Shown here piece by piece: positions 43,713 to 52,921 of a stretch of DNA of 64,000 nt; positions within the stretch are counted from its first letter, which is position 1, and each line of letters opens with the position of its first letter. The DNA lies in NCBI GenBank assembly GCA_965227145.1, contig OZ245730.1:5952001-6016000 (forward strand). Reading direction: 5' to 3'. The translations under genes and the position numbers were made by a program. Source of the DNA: JACKAQ01 sp965227145. GTDB lineage: Bacteria; Calditrichota; Calditrichia; RBG-13-44-9; J075. Under the pieces are notes generated by a model. It saw nothing but the letters and a program-made list of their open reading frames with translations. It ran no database searches and was not told the DNA's origin.

Positions 43713-45116
43713 TCATTCTGCTTTCTCCGGGGCATCCGGCGACAAGCCGTATTTGACAATTTTGCGATCCAGCCGGGTGCGGGCGATGCGCAGCATTTGG
43801 CTGGTTTTCAATTTATTCCAGTTGTTCTTTTTTAGAACGGTGTGAATGACAATTGCCTCAATTTCGTCGAAACTGATGCCGTTTTCGGGAATATCGATTT
43901 CGATATCTGCGCCGGTACGATTTTCCGTGAGCAGCAGCGGCGTTTCCGATTCAATGGCTTCTGCCAGTGCCATTTTGGTAACGGTATCGCTGTCACTGAG
44001 CAGCACAATTCGCTCGATCGTATGGCTGAGTTCCCGAACATTTCCGGGCCAATTGTAGCTGCGCAACAGCGTTTCTGCTTCGCCCGAGAATCCTTTGATT
44101 GAGCTATCATATTCATTCGCGTAATGTTGCAGAAAATGGTTGGCAATTAACAACACATCGTTGCCGCGTTCGCGCAATGGCGGCAGTTGAATGGTGACGA
44201 CATTCAGCCGGTAATACAAATCGCTGCGGAAACTGCCATCGGCTATTGCCGCCTGCAAATCTTTGTTGGTTGCAGCGATGATGCGGCAATTAATCGCAAT
44301 TTCTTCAGTGCCGCCGACCCGCCGGATTTTCTTTTCTTCCAACGCTTTGAGCAGCTTAACCTGCACAGCCGGGCTGATATCACCGATTTCATCCAAAAAT
44401 ATCGTGCCGTTTTGGGCGGCTTCAAACAAACCGATTTTCCGGGTTTTCGCATCGGTGAATGCGCCTTTTTCGTAACCGAACAATTCCGATTCCAGCAAAG
44501 TTTCCGGCAGCGCGTTGCAGTTAATTTCCACAAACGGTTGAAAATTTTCGAAACATTGGTAGTGCAGCGCTTTGGCAATCAGCTCTTTTCCGGTGCCGGT
44601 TTCGCCGCGCAGCAATACCGTTAGCCATTTGCGATGGGTAATTTTGCCGAGCACGTCAAATACCCGCTGCATCGGTTCGCTGTCGCCGATAATATTGCTG
44701 AAATCCAGTTCCGATTTTGTCCGCCGGTGAAACGCCTGTCCGCGATCCAGCGCTGTTTGGGAATGCTGCAGTTCGCGCAAAATATCCGCAAGTTTTTGCG
44801 GCGCTTCAGCCATGCTCACAAATTCATCGATGCCGCTGCGGGTGGCTTGCATAATCAGGTTTACGCCGGGATTCTCCGCCAATCCGATGATGGTTTGTTC
44901 CGGCGCATCCGGGCGCACTTGCCGCAAAAAATCCAGCGGTTCGCATTCCGCACAATCAAAATCGATGAGCAGCCAATCCGGTTTTTCGCGTGTTGCGATT
45001 GCCAGCGCATTTTCTTTCCTGCTCGATGAAAACATGGCGTGATTGGCAATTTCGTTCAACATTTTTAGGTGTGAAAGCTTTTCCGCATCGCCGATGTATA
45101 GTGTTTTAAAAGTCAT
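43713..45116 (-). CDS. Sigma-54-dependent transcriptional activator with degenerate receiver domain
   Basis: 467 residues from the ATG at 45116. A receiver-like domain (1-120) keeps LLIDFD at the phospho-acceptor strand but lacks the acidic pair after strand 1 and the conserved Lys. The AAA+ domain (about 145-385) has Walker A GETGTGKE, the sigma-54 contact loop GAFTDA and FLDEIGDISPAVQVKLLKAL. A Fis-type helix-turn-helix is at the C-terminus (AIVIHTVLKKNNWNKLKTSQ). It lies 41 bases after the peptide-binding protein gene, so it probably belongs to that operon and may control it or another sigma-54 gene set. Confidence 0.9.
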   Translation of the reverse strand: MTFKTLYIGDAEKLSHLKMLNEIANHAMFSSSRKENALAIATREKPDWLLIDFDCAECEPLDFLRQVRPDAPEQTIIGLAENPGVNLIMQATRSGIDEFVSMAEAPQKLADILRELQHSQTALDRGQAFHRRTKSELDFSNIIGDSEPMQRVFDVLGKITHRKWLTVLLRGETGTGKELIAKALHYQCFENFQPFVEINCNALPETLLESELFGYEKGAFTDAKTRKIGLFEAAQNGTIFLDEIGDISPAVQVKLLKALEEKKIRRVGGTEEIAINCRIIAATNKDLQAAIADGSFRSDLYYRLNVVTIQLPPLRERGNDVLLIANHFLQHYANEYDSSIKGFSGEAETLLRSYNWPGNVRELSHTIERIVLLSDSDTVTKMALAEAIESETPLLLTENRTGADIEIDIPENGISFDEIEAIVIHTVLKKNNWNKLKTSQMLRIARTRLDRKIVKYGLSPDAPEKAE

Positions 45117-45157
45117 GTTTTTATTGGGTTTAGTTGTGTTTGTTTTCTGTTGTAAAA

Positions 45158-46774
45158 TTATTCGATGGTGGTCGATTTTTCCCATTCCGTGATATTGCAC
45201 AAAAATCCCCGGGTGTCCATTTTGGCGTTGCGAACCCGTTGGTTTTGCGCTGCCAGTTGCGAAGGAATGAACAAAAAAGTGTAGGGTGCATCGTTGATGA
45301 CGGTTTGCTGAAATTTCCGCCAGACTGGTTTTGCAGCGGCGCGATCGGATAAATTTCGCCCGAGTTCCAGCAACGAATCAACTTCCGGGTTGCGATATTT
45401 CACAAAATTATAGCCGTTTTCGATCGCATCCGAATGCCAGAGCGGCGCGGGATTTACCGAAAAATCGGCATCCCAGGACAGCACGACCGCGTCAAAATCG
45501 GATTGCACAAACACTTTTTCGATGAATAAATTCCATTCCAGGGTTTCGATTTTTACATCTGCACCAACGGTGCGGAGTTGGGATTGGAGCATTACTGCGA
45601 TGTCGCTGCGAAGCTGATTTCCGGCATTCACCGAGATAGTAAACGCGAGCGGTTGCCCACTTTTTTCGCGAATGCCATCGCCGTTGCCATCGCGCCAGCC
45701 GGCGGCATCCAGCTCAGTGCGCGCGGCTGCCGGATCAAACGGAATCGGTACCAGCGTTGTGTCGTATGCCCAGGCAAACGGCATCAGCGGACCGGTTGCC
45801 GGCACCGCAAATCCGTTGAGCAACGTTGCGATAATTTCCTGCCGGTCGATGGCTTTGCTGAGCGCCAACCGCACATGTTTGTCCAGTTCCGGAAGCGAAT
45901 TATTCCACCCGACAAAGGCAAATTCGCGTCCGTCGTATCGATGTGTGATGAGTTGTTGTTCGTTTTGCAACGTTTTAAAATGTTGCGGCGAGAGCGACGG
46001 AACAACATCAATTTCGCCGGCTTTCAGGTGACTTAACAAGCTGTTTTCATTTGGGATAACAGCAAAAATTATTTTATCGGTTTTGGGCTTGCCCAGTGGG
46101 AAATCGGGATTGGCCGCGAACGTTACAACGTCATTTGCTTTCCACGATGCCAGCTGGAACGGGCCGTTGCTGACCGGATTTCTGTTGAATGCGGATTTAC
46201 CAATTTCGGCAGCGGGAATGTGTTCCAAAATGTGTTTGGGCAAAATAGGTATTTGGGTATCGAACAGCGCATCCGCATACGCTTTTTTGAAATAAAAACG
46301 CACCTCGTGCGGATGTTCTACTGTTACGCTATCAACCAGATCGAAACGACCGGCTGCCGGATATGCCACCGCCGGATTGATCGCCAATTGCCAGGTAAAC
46401 TGCACATCCCACGCAGTTGTGGGCTGCCCGTCGCTCCAGCGGATGTCGTCGCGCAGAACATATGTGAGGGTTTTGCCATCGTTGCTGAACGCCCAATCTT
46501 TTGCGAGATATGGCTGGAATTCCAAATTTTCGTCGAGCTTTGTGAGGGTGGTAAACAGCATGTGTTGAATTACCTGAAGGGCATCGGAATCAGCGGCATT
46601 CAACTCGTTCAGCGAATCGAAATCACCTTTTATTCCGATAAAAATTGTGCTGCCGGATTGCGACTGTTGATTATTGCAAGCCAGGAAAAGAAGTATCATT
46701 AATGGATAAAGGATGAAGGATATCGGATAAACAGTTATGGTGCAAAAAACGTTTTTTGTTGCGAATCGGGGCAT
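45158..46774 (-). CDS. Oligopeptide/nickel-type ABC transporter substrate-binding lipoprotein (SBP_bac_5)
   Basis: 538 residues from the ATG at 46774, with AAGG eight bases ahead. The signal sequence ends FLAC (lipobox). Family features are FQPYLAKDWAFSNDGKTLTY, LRDDIRWSDGQPTTAWDVQF and SVTVEHPHEVRFYFKKAYAD, then LDAAGWRDGNGDGIREK. Such proteins bind peptides, nickel chelates or oligosaccharides in the periplasm. It is the fourth gene of a run permease-permease-ATPase-binding protein. The signal-peptide DNA (VYPISFILYPLMILLF) is built from the TATCC repeat seen elsewhere in the window. Confidence 0.9.
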   Translation of the reverse strand: MPRFATKNVFCTITVYPISFILYPLMILLFLACNNQQSQSGSTIFIGIKGDFDSLNELNAADSDALQVIQHMLFTTLTKLDENLEFQPYLAKDWAFSNDGKTLTYVLRDDIRWSDGQPTTAWDVQFTWQLAINPAVAYPAAGRFDLVDSVTVEHPHEVRFYFKKAYADALFDTQIPILPKHILEHIPAAEIGKSAFNRNPVSNGPFQLASWKANDVVTFAANPDFPLGKPKTDKIIFAVIPNENSLLSHLKAGEIDVVPSLSPQHFKTLQNEQQLITHRYDGREFAFVGWNNSLPELDKHVRLALSKAIDRQEIIATLLNGFAVPATGPLMPFAWAYDTTLVPIPFDPAAARTELDAAGWRDGNGDGIREKSGQPLAFTISVNAGNQLRSDIAVMLQSQLRTVGADVKIETLEWNLFIEKVFVQSDFDAVVLSWDADFSVNPAPLWHSDAIENGYNFVKYRNPEVDSLLELGRNLSDRAAAKPVWRKFQQTVINDAPYTFLFIPSQLAAQNQRVRNAKMDTRGFLCNITEWEKSTTIE

Positions 46775-46810
46775 ATCAAAACCTTCTGAGCTGTAAGTTA
46801 ACTTCATTAA

Positions 46811-47635
46811 TCACAATTGTTTAGTATTCGTGTTTCTTGGCATTTCAAAATCAATTTTGGGAATGGCGTTGAGTAATTTTTTTGTGTAAAAATGTTGGGG
46901 TTGGGTGAACAGTTCTTCGGTTGAATTTTGCTCGACAATTTTGCCGTTTTGCATCACCGCCACGCGATCGGCAATTTGCGAAACCATTGCCAGATCATGT
47001 GAAATGAGTAGCAGCGAAAGGTTCATTTCACGTTTCAGATCGCTGAGCAGTGTCAGAATTTCGCTTTGCAGCGATGCATCCAGCGCGGAAGTCGGTTCAT
47101 CGGCGATGACCAGCGCCGGTTTGCAGGCAATCGCCCCGGCGATTAACACACGTTGGCGCATGCCGCCGCTGAGTTGGTGCGGATATGCGTGATACAGCGA
47201 ATCGGCGTTGGGTAGTTTAACTTTTTCCAATAAATCAATCGTTGTGTGCCGCGCTTTTTTTCGATCAAATTTAAAATGATACCGGAAAATCTCTGCGATT
47301 TGTTCGCCGATGCGCATCACCGGATTAAGCGCAGATCCGTTATCCTGTAAAATCAAACCGATGTGCCGGCCGCGAATGCTGCGTATCTGTTGTTCAGAAA
47401 ATGTCAACAAATTTTCACCGCGAAAAAGGATTTCGCCGGAAATAATTTTTCCGGGTGCGGGTACTAATCGCAAAATGGAAAGCGCAGTGATGCTTTTGCC
47501 GCTGCCGGATTCTCCGACCAACGCCAGTGTTTCGCCGCTGTTCAGCGAAAAATAGATGTCATCTACAGCTTTCAACATATTGTTTTTATTGATAAAAGCC
47601 GTTGTTAGCGATTGAATGTCGAGCAGCGGTTTCAT
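46811..47635 (-). CDS. ABC transporter ATP-binding protein, DppD/OppD-like
   Basis: 274 residues from the ATG at 47635, which overlaps the permease stop (ATGA). Walker A GESGSGKS, signature LSGGMRQRVLIAGAIA and Walker B LVIADEPTSALDASLQ. A C-terminal stub is present where OppD-type ATPases often carry an Fe-S or oligopeptide extension, but it is short here (ends MPRNTNTKQL). No second (DppF-type) ATPase is present in the run, so either this works as a homodimer or the partner is elsewhere. Confidence 0.92.
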   Translation of the reverse strand: MKPLLDIQSLTTAFINKNNMLKAVDDIYFSLNSGETLALVGESGSGKSITALSILRLVPAPGKIISGEILFRGENLLTFSEQQIRSIRGRHIGLILQDNGSALNPVMRIGEQIAEIFRYHFKFDRKKARHTTIDLLEKVKLPNADSLYHAYPHQLSGGMRQRVLIAGAIACKPALVIADEPTSALDASLQSEILTLLSDLKREMNLSLLLISHDLAMVSQIADRVAVMQNGKIVEQNSTEELFTQPQHFYTKKLLNAIPKIDFEMPRNTNTKQL

Positions 47636-48435
47636 ACGCGTTTCGCCCCTTCGCCAACAAGATTTAGCCCGAGCGTTGTTCCGGTAATTGCCAGCCCCGG
47701 GAAAAACGATAGCCACCAGGCAGCGTCGAGCGAATTCAATCCGTCATTCAAAATGGCACCCCAACTGGCAGTTGGCGGTTGAACGCCGAGCCCTAAAAAG
47801 CTGAGCGCGGATTCGATCACAATAATATCGGCGGTGCGTAAAATAATTGCCGCCAGCAGCGTAGCCAGCACGTTTGGCAGCAGGTGCCGAAAAATTACGG
47901 AGACCGTTGGAATACCGCTGGCGTGTGCCCTGATGATAAACGGTTGGTATTTCAGCAAATGGACTTCTGCGCGAACCAGCCGGGCAATATCCATCCAGCC
48001 GGTTAAAATGAGTACGGCGATAAGCCAAACCAATCCGCCGCCGAACAACGCCATACAGGTAACTGCCAAAAATATTACCGGGAACGCCAGCAAGGCATCA
48101 ACAATGCGCATGAGCAGGGCATCAATCCATCCGCCAAAATATCCGGCGATAGCGCCGTAAATACTGCCGATGACAACCGCGCCAATTACAACGGAAATGG
48201 CGATGAGCAACGAAATCCGCCCGCCATGCAGCACCCGGGAAAACACATCGCGACCGAATTGGTCGGTGCCAAACCAGTGTTTCGCCGATGGCGATTGAAA
48301 TTGGGTTTCGGATGGCTTTGTCTGGGCATCCGGATCGGACGAGCTGATCAGCGGTGCCGCGACAGCCCCAAAAAACACGAGGCACAGCAGCGCTGCGCCA
48401 ATCAATACTGTGTAATTTATGGTGGTTTTGCTCAT
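47632..48435 (-). CDS. ABC transporter permease, DppC-like
   Basis: 267 residues from the ATG at 48435, overlapping the DppB-like stop (ATGA). An N-terminal helix is followed by the DppC landmark HWFGTDQFGRDVFSRVLHGG and the EAA-type loop VRAEVHLLKYQPFIIRAHAS. Five to six membrane helices. It forms the channel with the DppB-like partner. Confidence 0.94.
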   Translation of the reverse strand: MSKTTINYTVLIGAALLCLVFFGAVAAPLISSSDPDAQTKPSETQFQSPSAKHWFGTDQFGRDVFSRVLHGGRISLLIAISVVIGAVVIGSIYGAIAGYFGGWIDALLMRIVDALLAFPVIFLAVTCMALFGGGLVWLIAVLILTGWMDIARLVRAEVHLLKYQPFIIRAHASGIPTVSVIFRHLLPNVLATLLAAIILRTADIIVIESALSFLGLGVQPPTASWGAILNDGLNSLDAAWWLSFFPGLAITGTTLGLNLVGEGAKRV

Positions 48436-49406
48436 TCTGCGAATATCTCCACCCGTGGATCGACCCATTTGTAGAGCTGGTCTGCGAGAAAATTTCCGGC
48501 GATAACCAGCATTGCCGCAATCAGGTTTAATGCCATAATTACCGGAAAATCTTTTGCAAAAACGGCATCGTACGTAATGCGTCCCATGCCTGGCCACGCA
48601 AAAATCACTTCAACAATAAACGCGCCGCTCAACAAATATGGCAATTGCAATCCGAACAGGGTAACCAACGGCAACATGGCATTTCGAAAAATATGGCGGA
48701 TGTAAATCCGGCTGAGCGGTAATCCTTTCGCGTGTGCTGCGCGAATATAATTTTGCTGCATAATTTCCTGAGTTTTGCCGCGAACAAACCGTGCGGTTCC
48801 GGCAGCGCTGCTCAAACCTAAAACCGTGGCGGGTAAAATTAAATGCTGTAGCAGATCGACAGATTGTTGCCATAGCGACATTTTTGCGTTATGTAATGCG
48901 AACATTCTGCCGGCCGGCAGCCACCCTAAACATACGCTGAATAATAAAACAGCCATTAATCCCAGCCAAAAAACGGGAACGGTGTATATCAGCAACGATG
49001 CTGTATCCAGCATTTTTCCGCGCCAGTTTTGCCAGTGGATGCCGGAATACATTCCTGCAATCGATCCGGATAACAGGTTAATCAGCAGCGCCGTAGTGGT
49101 TAACAATAACGTGGCGGGAACAGCTTCTTTCATTATTTCCGCAACCGGGCGACGTTGTGACCAGGAATAACCCAAATCACCGTTGAGCATGTGTTTGACC
49201 CAAATACCAAATTGGATAGGCAAGGGTTCATTCAAGGCGAGCTGGTTGCGCATATTTTCCAGTTGAATTTTCGATGTGTTGGGATTGAAATAACGATGGG
49301 TGAAATCACCGGGTGTCAAGTGAAACAGAGAAAAATTGATAATACAAACCATTAACAGCAGCAAGGTTGTACCAATAATTTTATGGGATACATTTTTAAT
49401 ACGCAT
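48432..49406 (-). CDS. ABC transporter permease, DppB-like
   Basis: 324 residues, six membrane helices. DppB landmarks are LFHLTPGDFTHRYF near the N-terminus, LNGDLGYSWSQRRPVAEI, and the EAA-type region IMQQNYIRAAHAKGLPLSRI. First gene of a five-gene run (permease, permease, ATPase, binding protein, sigma-54 regulator), with ATGA overlaps between the first three. The likely cargo is a short peptide or metal chelate. Confidence 0.94.
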   Translation of the reverse strand: MRIKNVSHKIIGTTLLLLMVCIINFSLFHLTPGDFTHRYFNPNTSKIQLENMRNQLALNEPLPIQFGIWVKHMLNGDLGYSWSQRRPVAEIMKEAVPATLLLTTTALLINLLSGSIAGMYSGIHWQNWRGKMLDTASLLIYTVPVFWLGLMAVLLFSVCLGWLPAGRMFALHNAKMSLWQQSVDLLQHLILPATVLGLSSAAGTARFVRGKTQEIMQQNYIRAAHAKGLPLSRIYIRHIFRNAMLPLVTLFGLQLPYLLSGAFIVEVIFAWPGMGRITYDAVFAKDFPVIMALNLIAAMLVIAGNFLADQLYKWVDPRVEIFAE

Positions 49407-49962
49407 TTTTTAACCTTTTGCGAATGTCTTACATCTCAAAAAACAAGGTTTATTCAGGCTCATAATAAAGAGCAATAATTCAGAAAATACGTGTATATAC
49501 AACAAATAAAATGCCAACTGCTAAAATTGTGTGATTTGTCCATATTTTATAGCATTTCATTTCAATTTCAATTTGATAAACATGCGGCACAGGTGCACAA
49601 AATGCACCTTGGGGAATGTGGTGCACCAATCGAGGAACAAATTGCGTGCAAAGCCATTTGCATGTCATCAAACCGGAATTTCTTTAGGTAAAAATAGGTG
49701 GTTGGGCAATTGGCAATGCGTTAAAGACGAGATGCTTCGTTACGGCGTTTTCCAGAATGACCACATTGCCTTGCAGCGGAATGTCGCGACAACGCATCTG
49801 ATTGTGATGTTGTCAATCAAATCACTTAATTTGAGCTGTGTGAAATTGTTGCGTTGAAACCATCTCGATTTATTTTTTAAGAATCTGCCAAATTAGCGTT
49901 TGTTTCATTGAACGGCATTTTCTATATTTTCCGGGAAAGAATGAAGACGATTGTGAGCCATC
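49407..49962. other. Intergenic region, divergent promoters
   Basis: 556 bases between the leftward importer operon and the rightward anti-sigma gene. It holds the hairpin AGGTGCA-CAAAA-TGCACCT (49591-49609) with a further GGTGCACC nearby, and around 49730-49775 a GAGATGCTTCGTTACGG...GAATGACC fragment resembling a common dispersed palindrome. No convincing gene; short open frames lack ribosome sites or family resemblance. Confidence 0.6.
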
Positions 49963-50397
49963 ATGAAAAAATCCGAGAAGCCGCAACAAACAGAGCATTT
50001 GGTTATTCCCAGCGACCAGCGTCATCTGCCGGATGTGGAAAAATTTGTCAAAAAAGTGTCCAAAAAAGCCGGATTGAGCGGTGATCAAAGTGATAATCTT
50101 GCAATCGCCGTAACGGAATTGGTTAACAACGGCATCATTCACGCCAACAAATTTTCCCCCGAAAAAGTGGTAACGCTGGAAGTGCTTTTTCTGGACAATT
50201 GCATTAAATTTTCGGTCATCGATCAGGGCAGTGGATTTGATCCGGAGGCGATAGAAAACCCGATCGATCCGGAAAATTTGTGGAAATTGGGTGGCCGTGG
50301 CATTTTTTTAGTGAAAAATCTGATCGACGAAGTGGAAATCCACCCTACAGCAAACGGCACAACCGTTATTTTAACAGAATATATTGATCAAAATTGA
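49963..50397 (+). CDS. RsbW/SpoIIAB-type anti-sigma factor kinase (GHKL ATPase)
   Basis: 144 residues. Bergerat-fold boxes are AIAVTELVNNGIIHAN (N box), VIDQGSGFDPEAI (G1) and GGRGIFLVKNLIDEV (G2). Such proteins bind and inhibit a sigma factor or phosphorylate an STAS anti-anti-sigma partner. No STAS or sigma-B-type gene is adjacent; the nearest sigma gene is the primary-type factor at 51950. It stands alone with gaps on both sides. Confidence 0.9.
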   Translation: MKKSEKPQQTEHLVIPSDQRHLPDVEKFVKKVSKKAGLSGDQSDNLAIAVTELVNNGIIHANKFSPEKVVTLEVLFLDNCIKFSVIDQGSGFDPEAIENPIDPENLWKLGGRGIFLVKNLIDEVEIHPTANGTTVILTEYIDQN

Positions 50398-50855
50398 TCC
50401 CCATCATTGTTGAATTCCCCTCCTGTGGTTAATTCCTGAAATATTTTTTAATATAGGTTTTTTATGTTGTTTCTCGTATTTTACCGGGCTGTGGCTGAAA
50501 TATTTGCAGCCCGAACAAATACCTTTTTCTGCATAATTATCGCGGATAAAAAGGAAACAAATTTTACCATTTAAATAGATTAGCGTCGTTGCAAAAAATC
50601 GTTAACAAACGGTATTGCAAAAGTGATGCACAAAAAGCTGCCATGAGATGTGTGCTCACCGGGCATATTCTGTGACGGGTGATTTGTAACTCGATATAAA
50701 ATGATAAAGTTATTCTGCGTTTTCTCCGATGAACATTCATTACAAACGCGGGAAAATTAGCTGCGTTTTGAAAAATAAAAGGTGTGTAACAAACTGCGCT
50801 AAAGGTCATCCAAAATACACTTAAAATGCAGTTTGGGAATTGAGAACAATATAAA
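50398..50855. other. Intergenic region without recognised feature
   Basis: 458 AT-rich bases between the anti-sigma gene and the CapA-like gene. I see no gene, strong hairpin or repeat; the promoter of the following gene is presumably near 50800. Confidence 0.5.
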
Positions 50856-51911
50856 ATGATAAAAACGCATTGCCACTATATCCGCGCAATCCTTATTTGC
50901 CTAATGCTGTATCCGGTGTTTGCGGTACAACTGCAGGCTCAACCGGAACGCGACATTGTTATTCTCGGCACCGGCGATACGATGATGGGATCGTGGGCAT
51001 CTCAGGTAATTGCAGATAGTGGGATCACTTATCCGTTTGAAAATTTGCGCAATACAGTTTCCGGTGCAGATGTTTTTTTTACCAATCTTGAAGCGCCGTT
51101 TGGCACCGCCGGAACAGCCTTTGAGAAGAAATTTACCTTTCGCGTAAAGCCATCACTGGTTCAGGTGTTATTGGATGGTGGGGTAAATCTGGTCAGTTTG
51201 GCGAATAACCACATCATGGATTTCGGCAGCATTTGCCTCGACCAAACAATAGAAACGTTGCAAAATAACGCTATTTATTATGCTGGTGCCGGAAAAAATC
51301 TAAAGGAAGCACGAAAACCGGCGATAATAGAAGCCAAAGGCAAAAGGATTGGCTTTCTGGCATACAGCCTTACATTTCCGGAAGAATTTTGGGCATCCGA
51401 TACATCAGCAGGCACGTGTTTTCCGTTTGAGGAATTCGCATTTAATGACGTTCGTACGTTAAAACAACAGTGCGATTTTCTGATCATCTCTTGCCATTGG
51501 GGACAGGAGTTGATGGAAGCACCTAAAAAATATCAGGTGAAATTGGCACATCGCCTGATTGATAGCGGCGCGGATCTCATTTTGGGGCATCACCCGCATA
51601 TCGTTCAGGGAATTGAACAATACAAAGATAAATGGATTGCCTATTCGCTGGGGAACTTCATTTTCGGTTCGTACAGCGAGAGTGCCCGGGATAGTTTTAT
51701 CTTTAAAATAACAGTAAACGAAGCATTGGAAACAACAGCGCAGGTAATACCGATAAACGTTTATAATAAAGACGTAAATTTCCGCCCGGTCATTTTGGAC
51801 GGCGAAAATCGCGATGCGTTTTTCCTTAAGTTGAAAAATCTTTCGGTGGAACTCAATAGCGGCACATTCGGTATTACAAACGAAGGAATGATAAGTATTA
51901 ACAATTCCTGA
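50856..51911 (+). CDS. CapA-family phosphoesterase-like protein, exported
   Basis: 351 residues with a signal peptide (ends FAVQLQAQ). CapA/PgsA signatures are ILGTGDTMMG, FFTNLEAPFG, LVSLANNHIMDFG, ISCHWGQE and GADLILGHHPHIVQGIEQYK followed by YSLGNFIFGS. These are metallophosphatase-like proteins needed for poly-gamma-glutamate or capsule formation in some bacteria; others have unknown substrates. No other pgs/cap genes are adjacent, although an exopolysaccharide locus lies 9 kb away. It is 38 bases before the sigma factor gene, so read-through is possible. Confidence 0.87.
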   Translation: MIKTHCHYIRAILICLMLYPVFAVQLQAQPERDIVILGTGDTMMGSWASQVIADSGITYPFENLRNTVSGADVFFTNLEAPFGTAGTAFEKKFTFRVKPSLVQVLLDGGVNLVSLANNHIMDFGSICLDQTIETLQNNAIYYAGAGKNLKEARKPAIIEAKGKRIGFLAYSLTFPEEFWASDTSAGTCFPFEEFAFNDVRTLKQQCDFLIISCHWGQELMEAPKKYQVKLAHRLIDSGADLILGHHPHIVQGIEQYKDKWIAYSLGNFIFGSYSESARDSFIFKITVNEALETTAQVIPINVYNKDVNFRPVILDGENRDAFFLKLKNLSVELNSGTFGITNEGMISINNS

Positions 51912-51949
51912 GTAACATTTACACCTTAAACGGAGGGAACGGAAAAAGA

Positions 51950-52798
51950 ATGGCAAGAGGTTCTGTTAGTCGCGCAAGCCAGTCGTTAGACAAATATCTT
52001 CAGGAGATCGGGGAAGTTCCCCTGTTAACGCCTGATGAGGAAATCTCGCTGGCGCAGCGCATAAAACAAAACGATCAGGATGCCCTCGAAAAATTAACCA
52101 AAGCGAACCTGAGGTTTGTCGTTAGTGTTGCCAAACAATACCAAAATCAAGGTCTCTCTTTAGGCGATTTAATTAACGAAGGTAATCTGGGGTTGATCAA
52201 AGCTGCAAAACGCTTTGACGAAACCCGTGGCTTTAAGTTCATTTCATACGCAGTGTGGTGGATTCGTCAGTCTATTTTGCAGGCATTGGCGGAACAGTCC
52301 CGCGTTGTCCGGCTGCCCCTCAACCGTGTTGGTGCGCTCAATAAAATCGGAAAAGCCTATTCCGCACTGGAACAGGAATTTGAACGTGAGCCTAGCGCCA
52401 GCGAAATTGCAGAGCAGTTGGAAATGACCGATTTTGAAGTAGCCGATACCCTGAAAATCTCCGGACGCCATCTGTCGATGGACGCGCCGTTCAGCAATAG
52501 CGAAGACAACCGTTTGTTGGACGTGATCCAAAACGATCACCAGCCGCCGCCTGACTCGGATTTGATGAGCGAATCGCTCAAAATAGAAATTGAACGTGCA
52601 TTGGCAACCCTGACCAAACGGGAAGCGGAAGTTGTGCGACTGTATTTCGGGCTCGGACAGGAACATCCCCTAACGCTGGAAGAAATTGGCGAACGCTTTA
52701 ACCTGACCCGCGAACGGGTCCGGCAAATTAAAGAAAAAGCCATTCGCCGGTTGCGTCATGCATCCCGCAGCCGCACATTGCGCGCATTTTTGGGTTAA
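51950..52798 (+). CDS. rpoD: Primary-type RNA polymerase sigma factor (sigma-70 family)
   Basis: 282 residues. Region 1.2 DKYLQEIGEVPLLTPDEEIS; region 2 LRFVVSVAKQYQNQGLSLGD, then LIKAAKRFDETRGFKFISYA and WWIRQSILQALAEQSR; region 3 RVGALNKIGKAYSALEQEF; region 4 LTKREAEVVRLYFGL and TLEEIGERFNLTRERVRQIK. Region 1.1 and the non-conserved insert are missing, as in the short RpoD of Bacteroidota and relatives. A GGAGGGAACGG site precedes the ATG. A strong terminator follows. A RpoS/SigB-like alternative factor is less likely given the well-kept promoter-binding helices. Confidence 0.92.
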   Translation: MARGSVSRASQSLDKYLQEIGEVPLLTPDEEISLAQRIKQNDQDALEKLTKANLRFVVSVAKQYQNQGLSLGDLINEGNLGLIKAAKRFDETRGFKFISYAVWWIRQSILQALAEQSRVVRLPLNRVGALNKIGKAYSALEQEFEREPSASEIAEQLEMTDFEVADTLKISGRHLSMDAPFSNSEDNRLLDVIQNDHQPPPDSDLMSESLKIEIERALATLTKREAEVVRLYFGLGQEHPLTLEEIGERFNLTRERVRQIKEKAIRRLRHASRSRTLRAFLG

Positions 52799-52817
52799 AG
52801 AAGAAACATTCTTTACT

Positions 52818-52848
52818 AAAAAGCCCGGTGTTTTTCGCCGGGCTTTTT
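52818..52848 (+). terminator. Intrinsic terminator after the sigma factor gene
   Basis: GCCCGG and CCGGGC stem with a T-rich loop, flanked by AAAAA before and TTTTT after, 20 bases past the sigma gene stop. Confidence 0.92.
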
Positions 52849-52921
52849 GCGTTTCAGGCAAAAGTCGCTTAAATTCTCCCCGAATTTACACTGCTGCTGC
52901 GAAAAATAACGGATAGATGCA

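Noticed and set aside
49531..49857. 108-codon open frame on the + strand in the divergent intergenic region
   Set aside because: Unpatterned Cys/His-rich sequence overlapping palindromic repeat fragments; no ribosome site.
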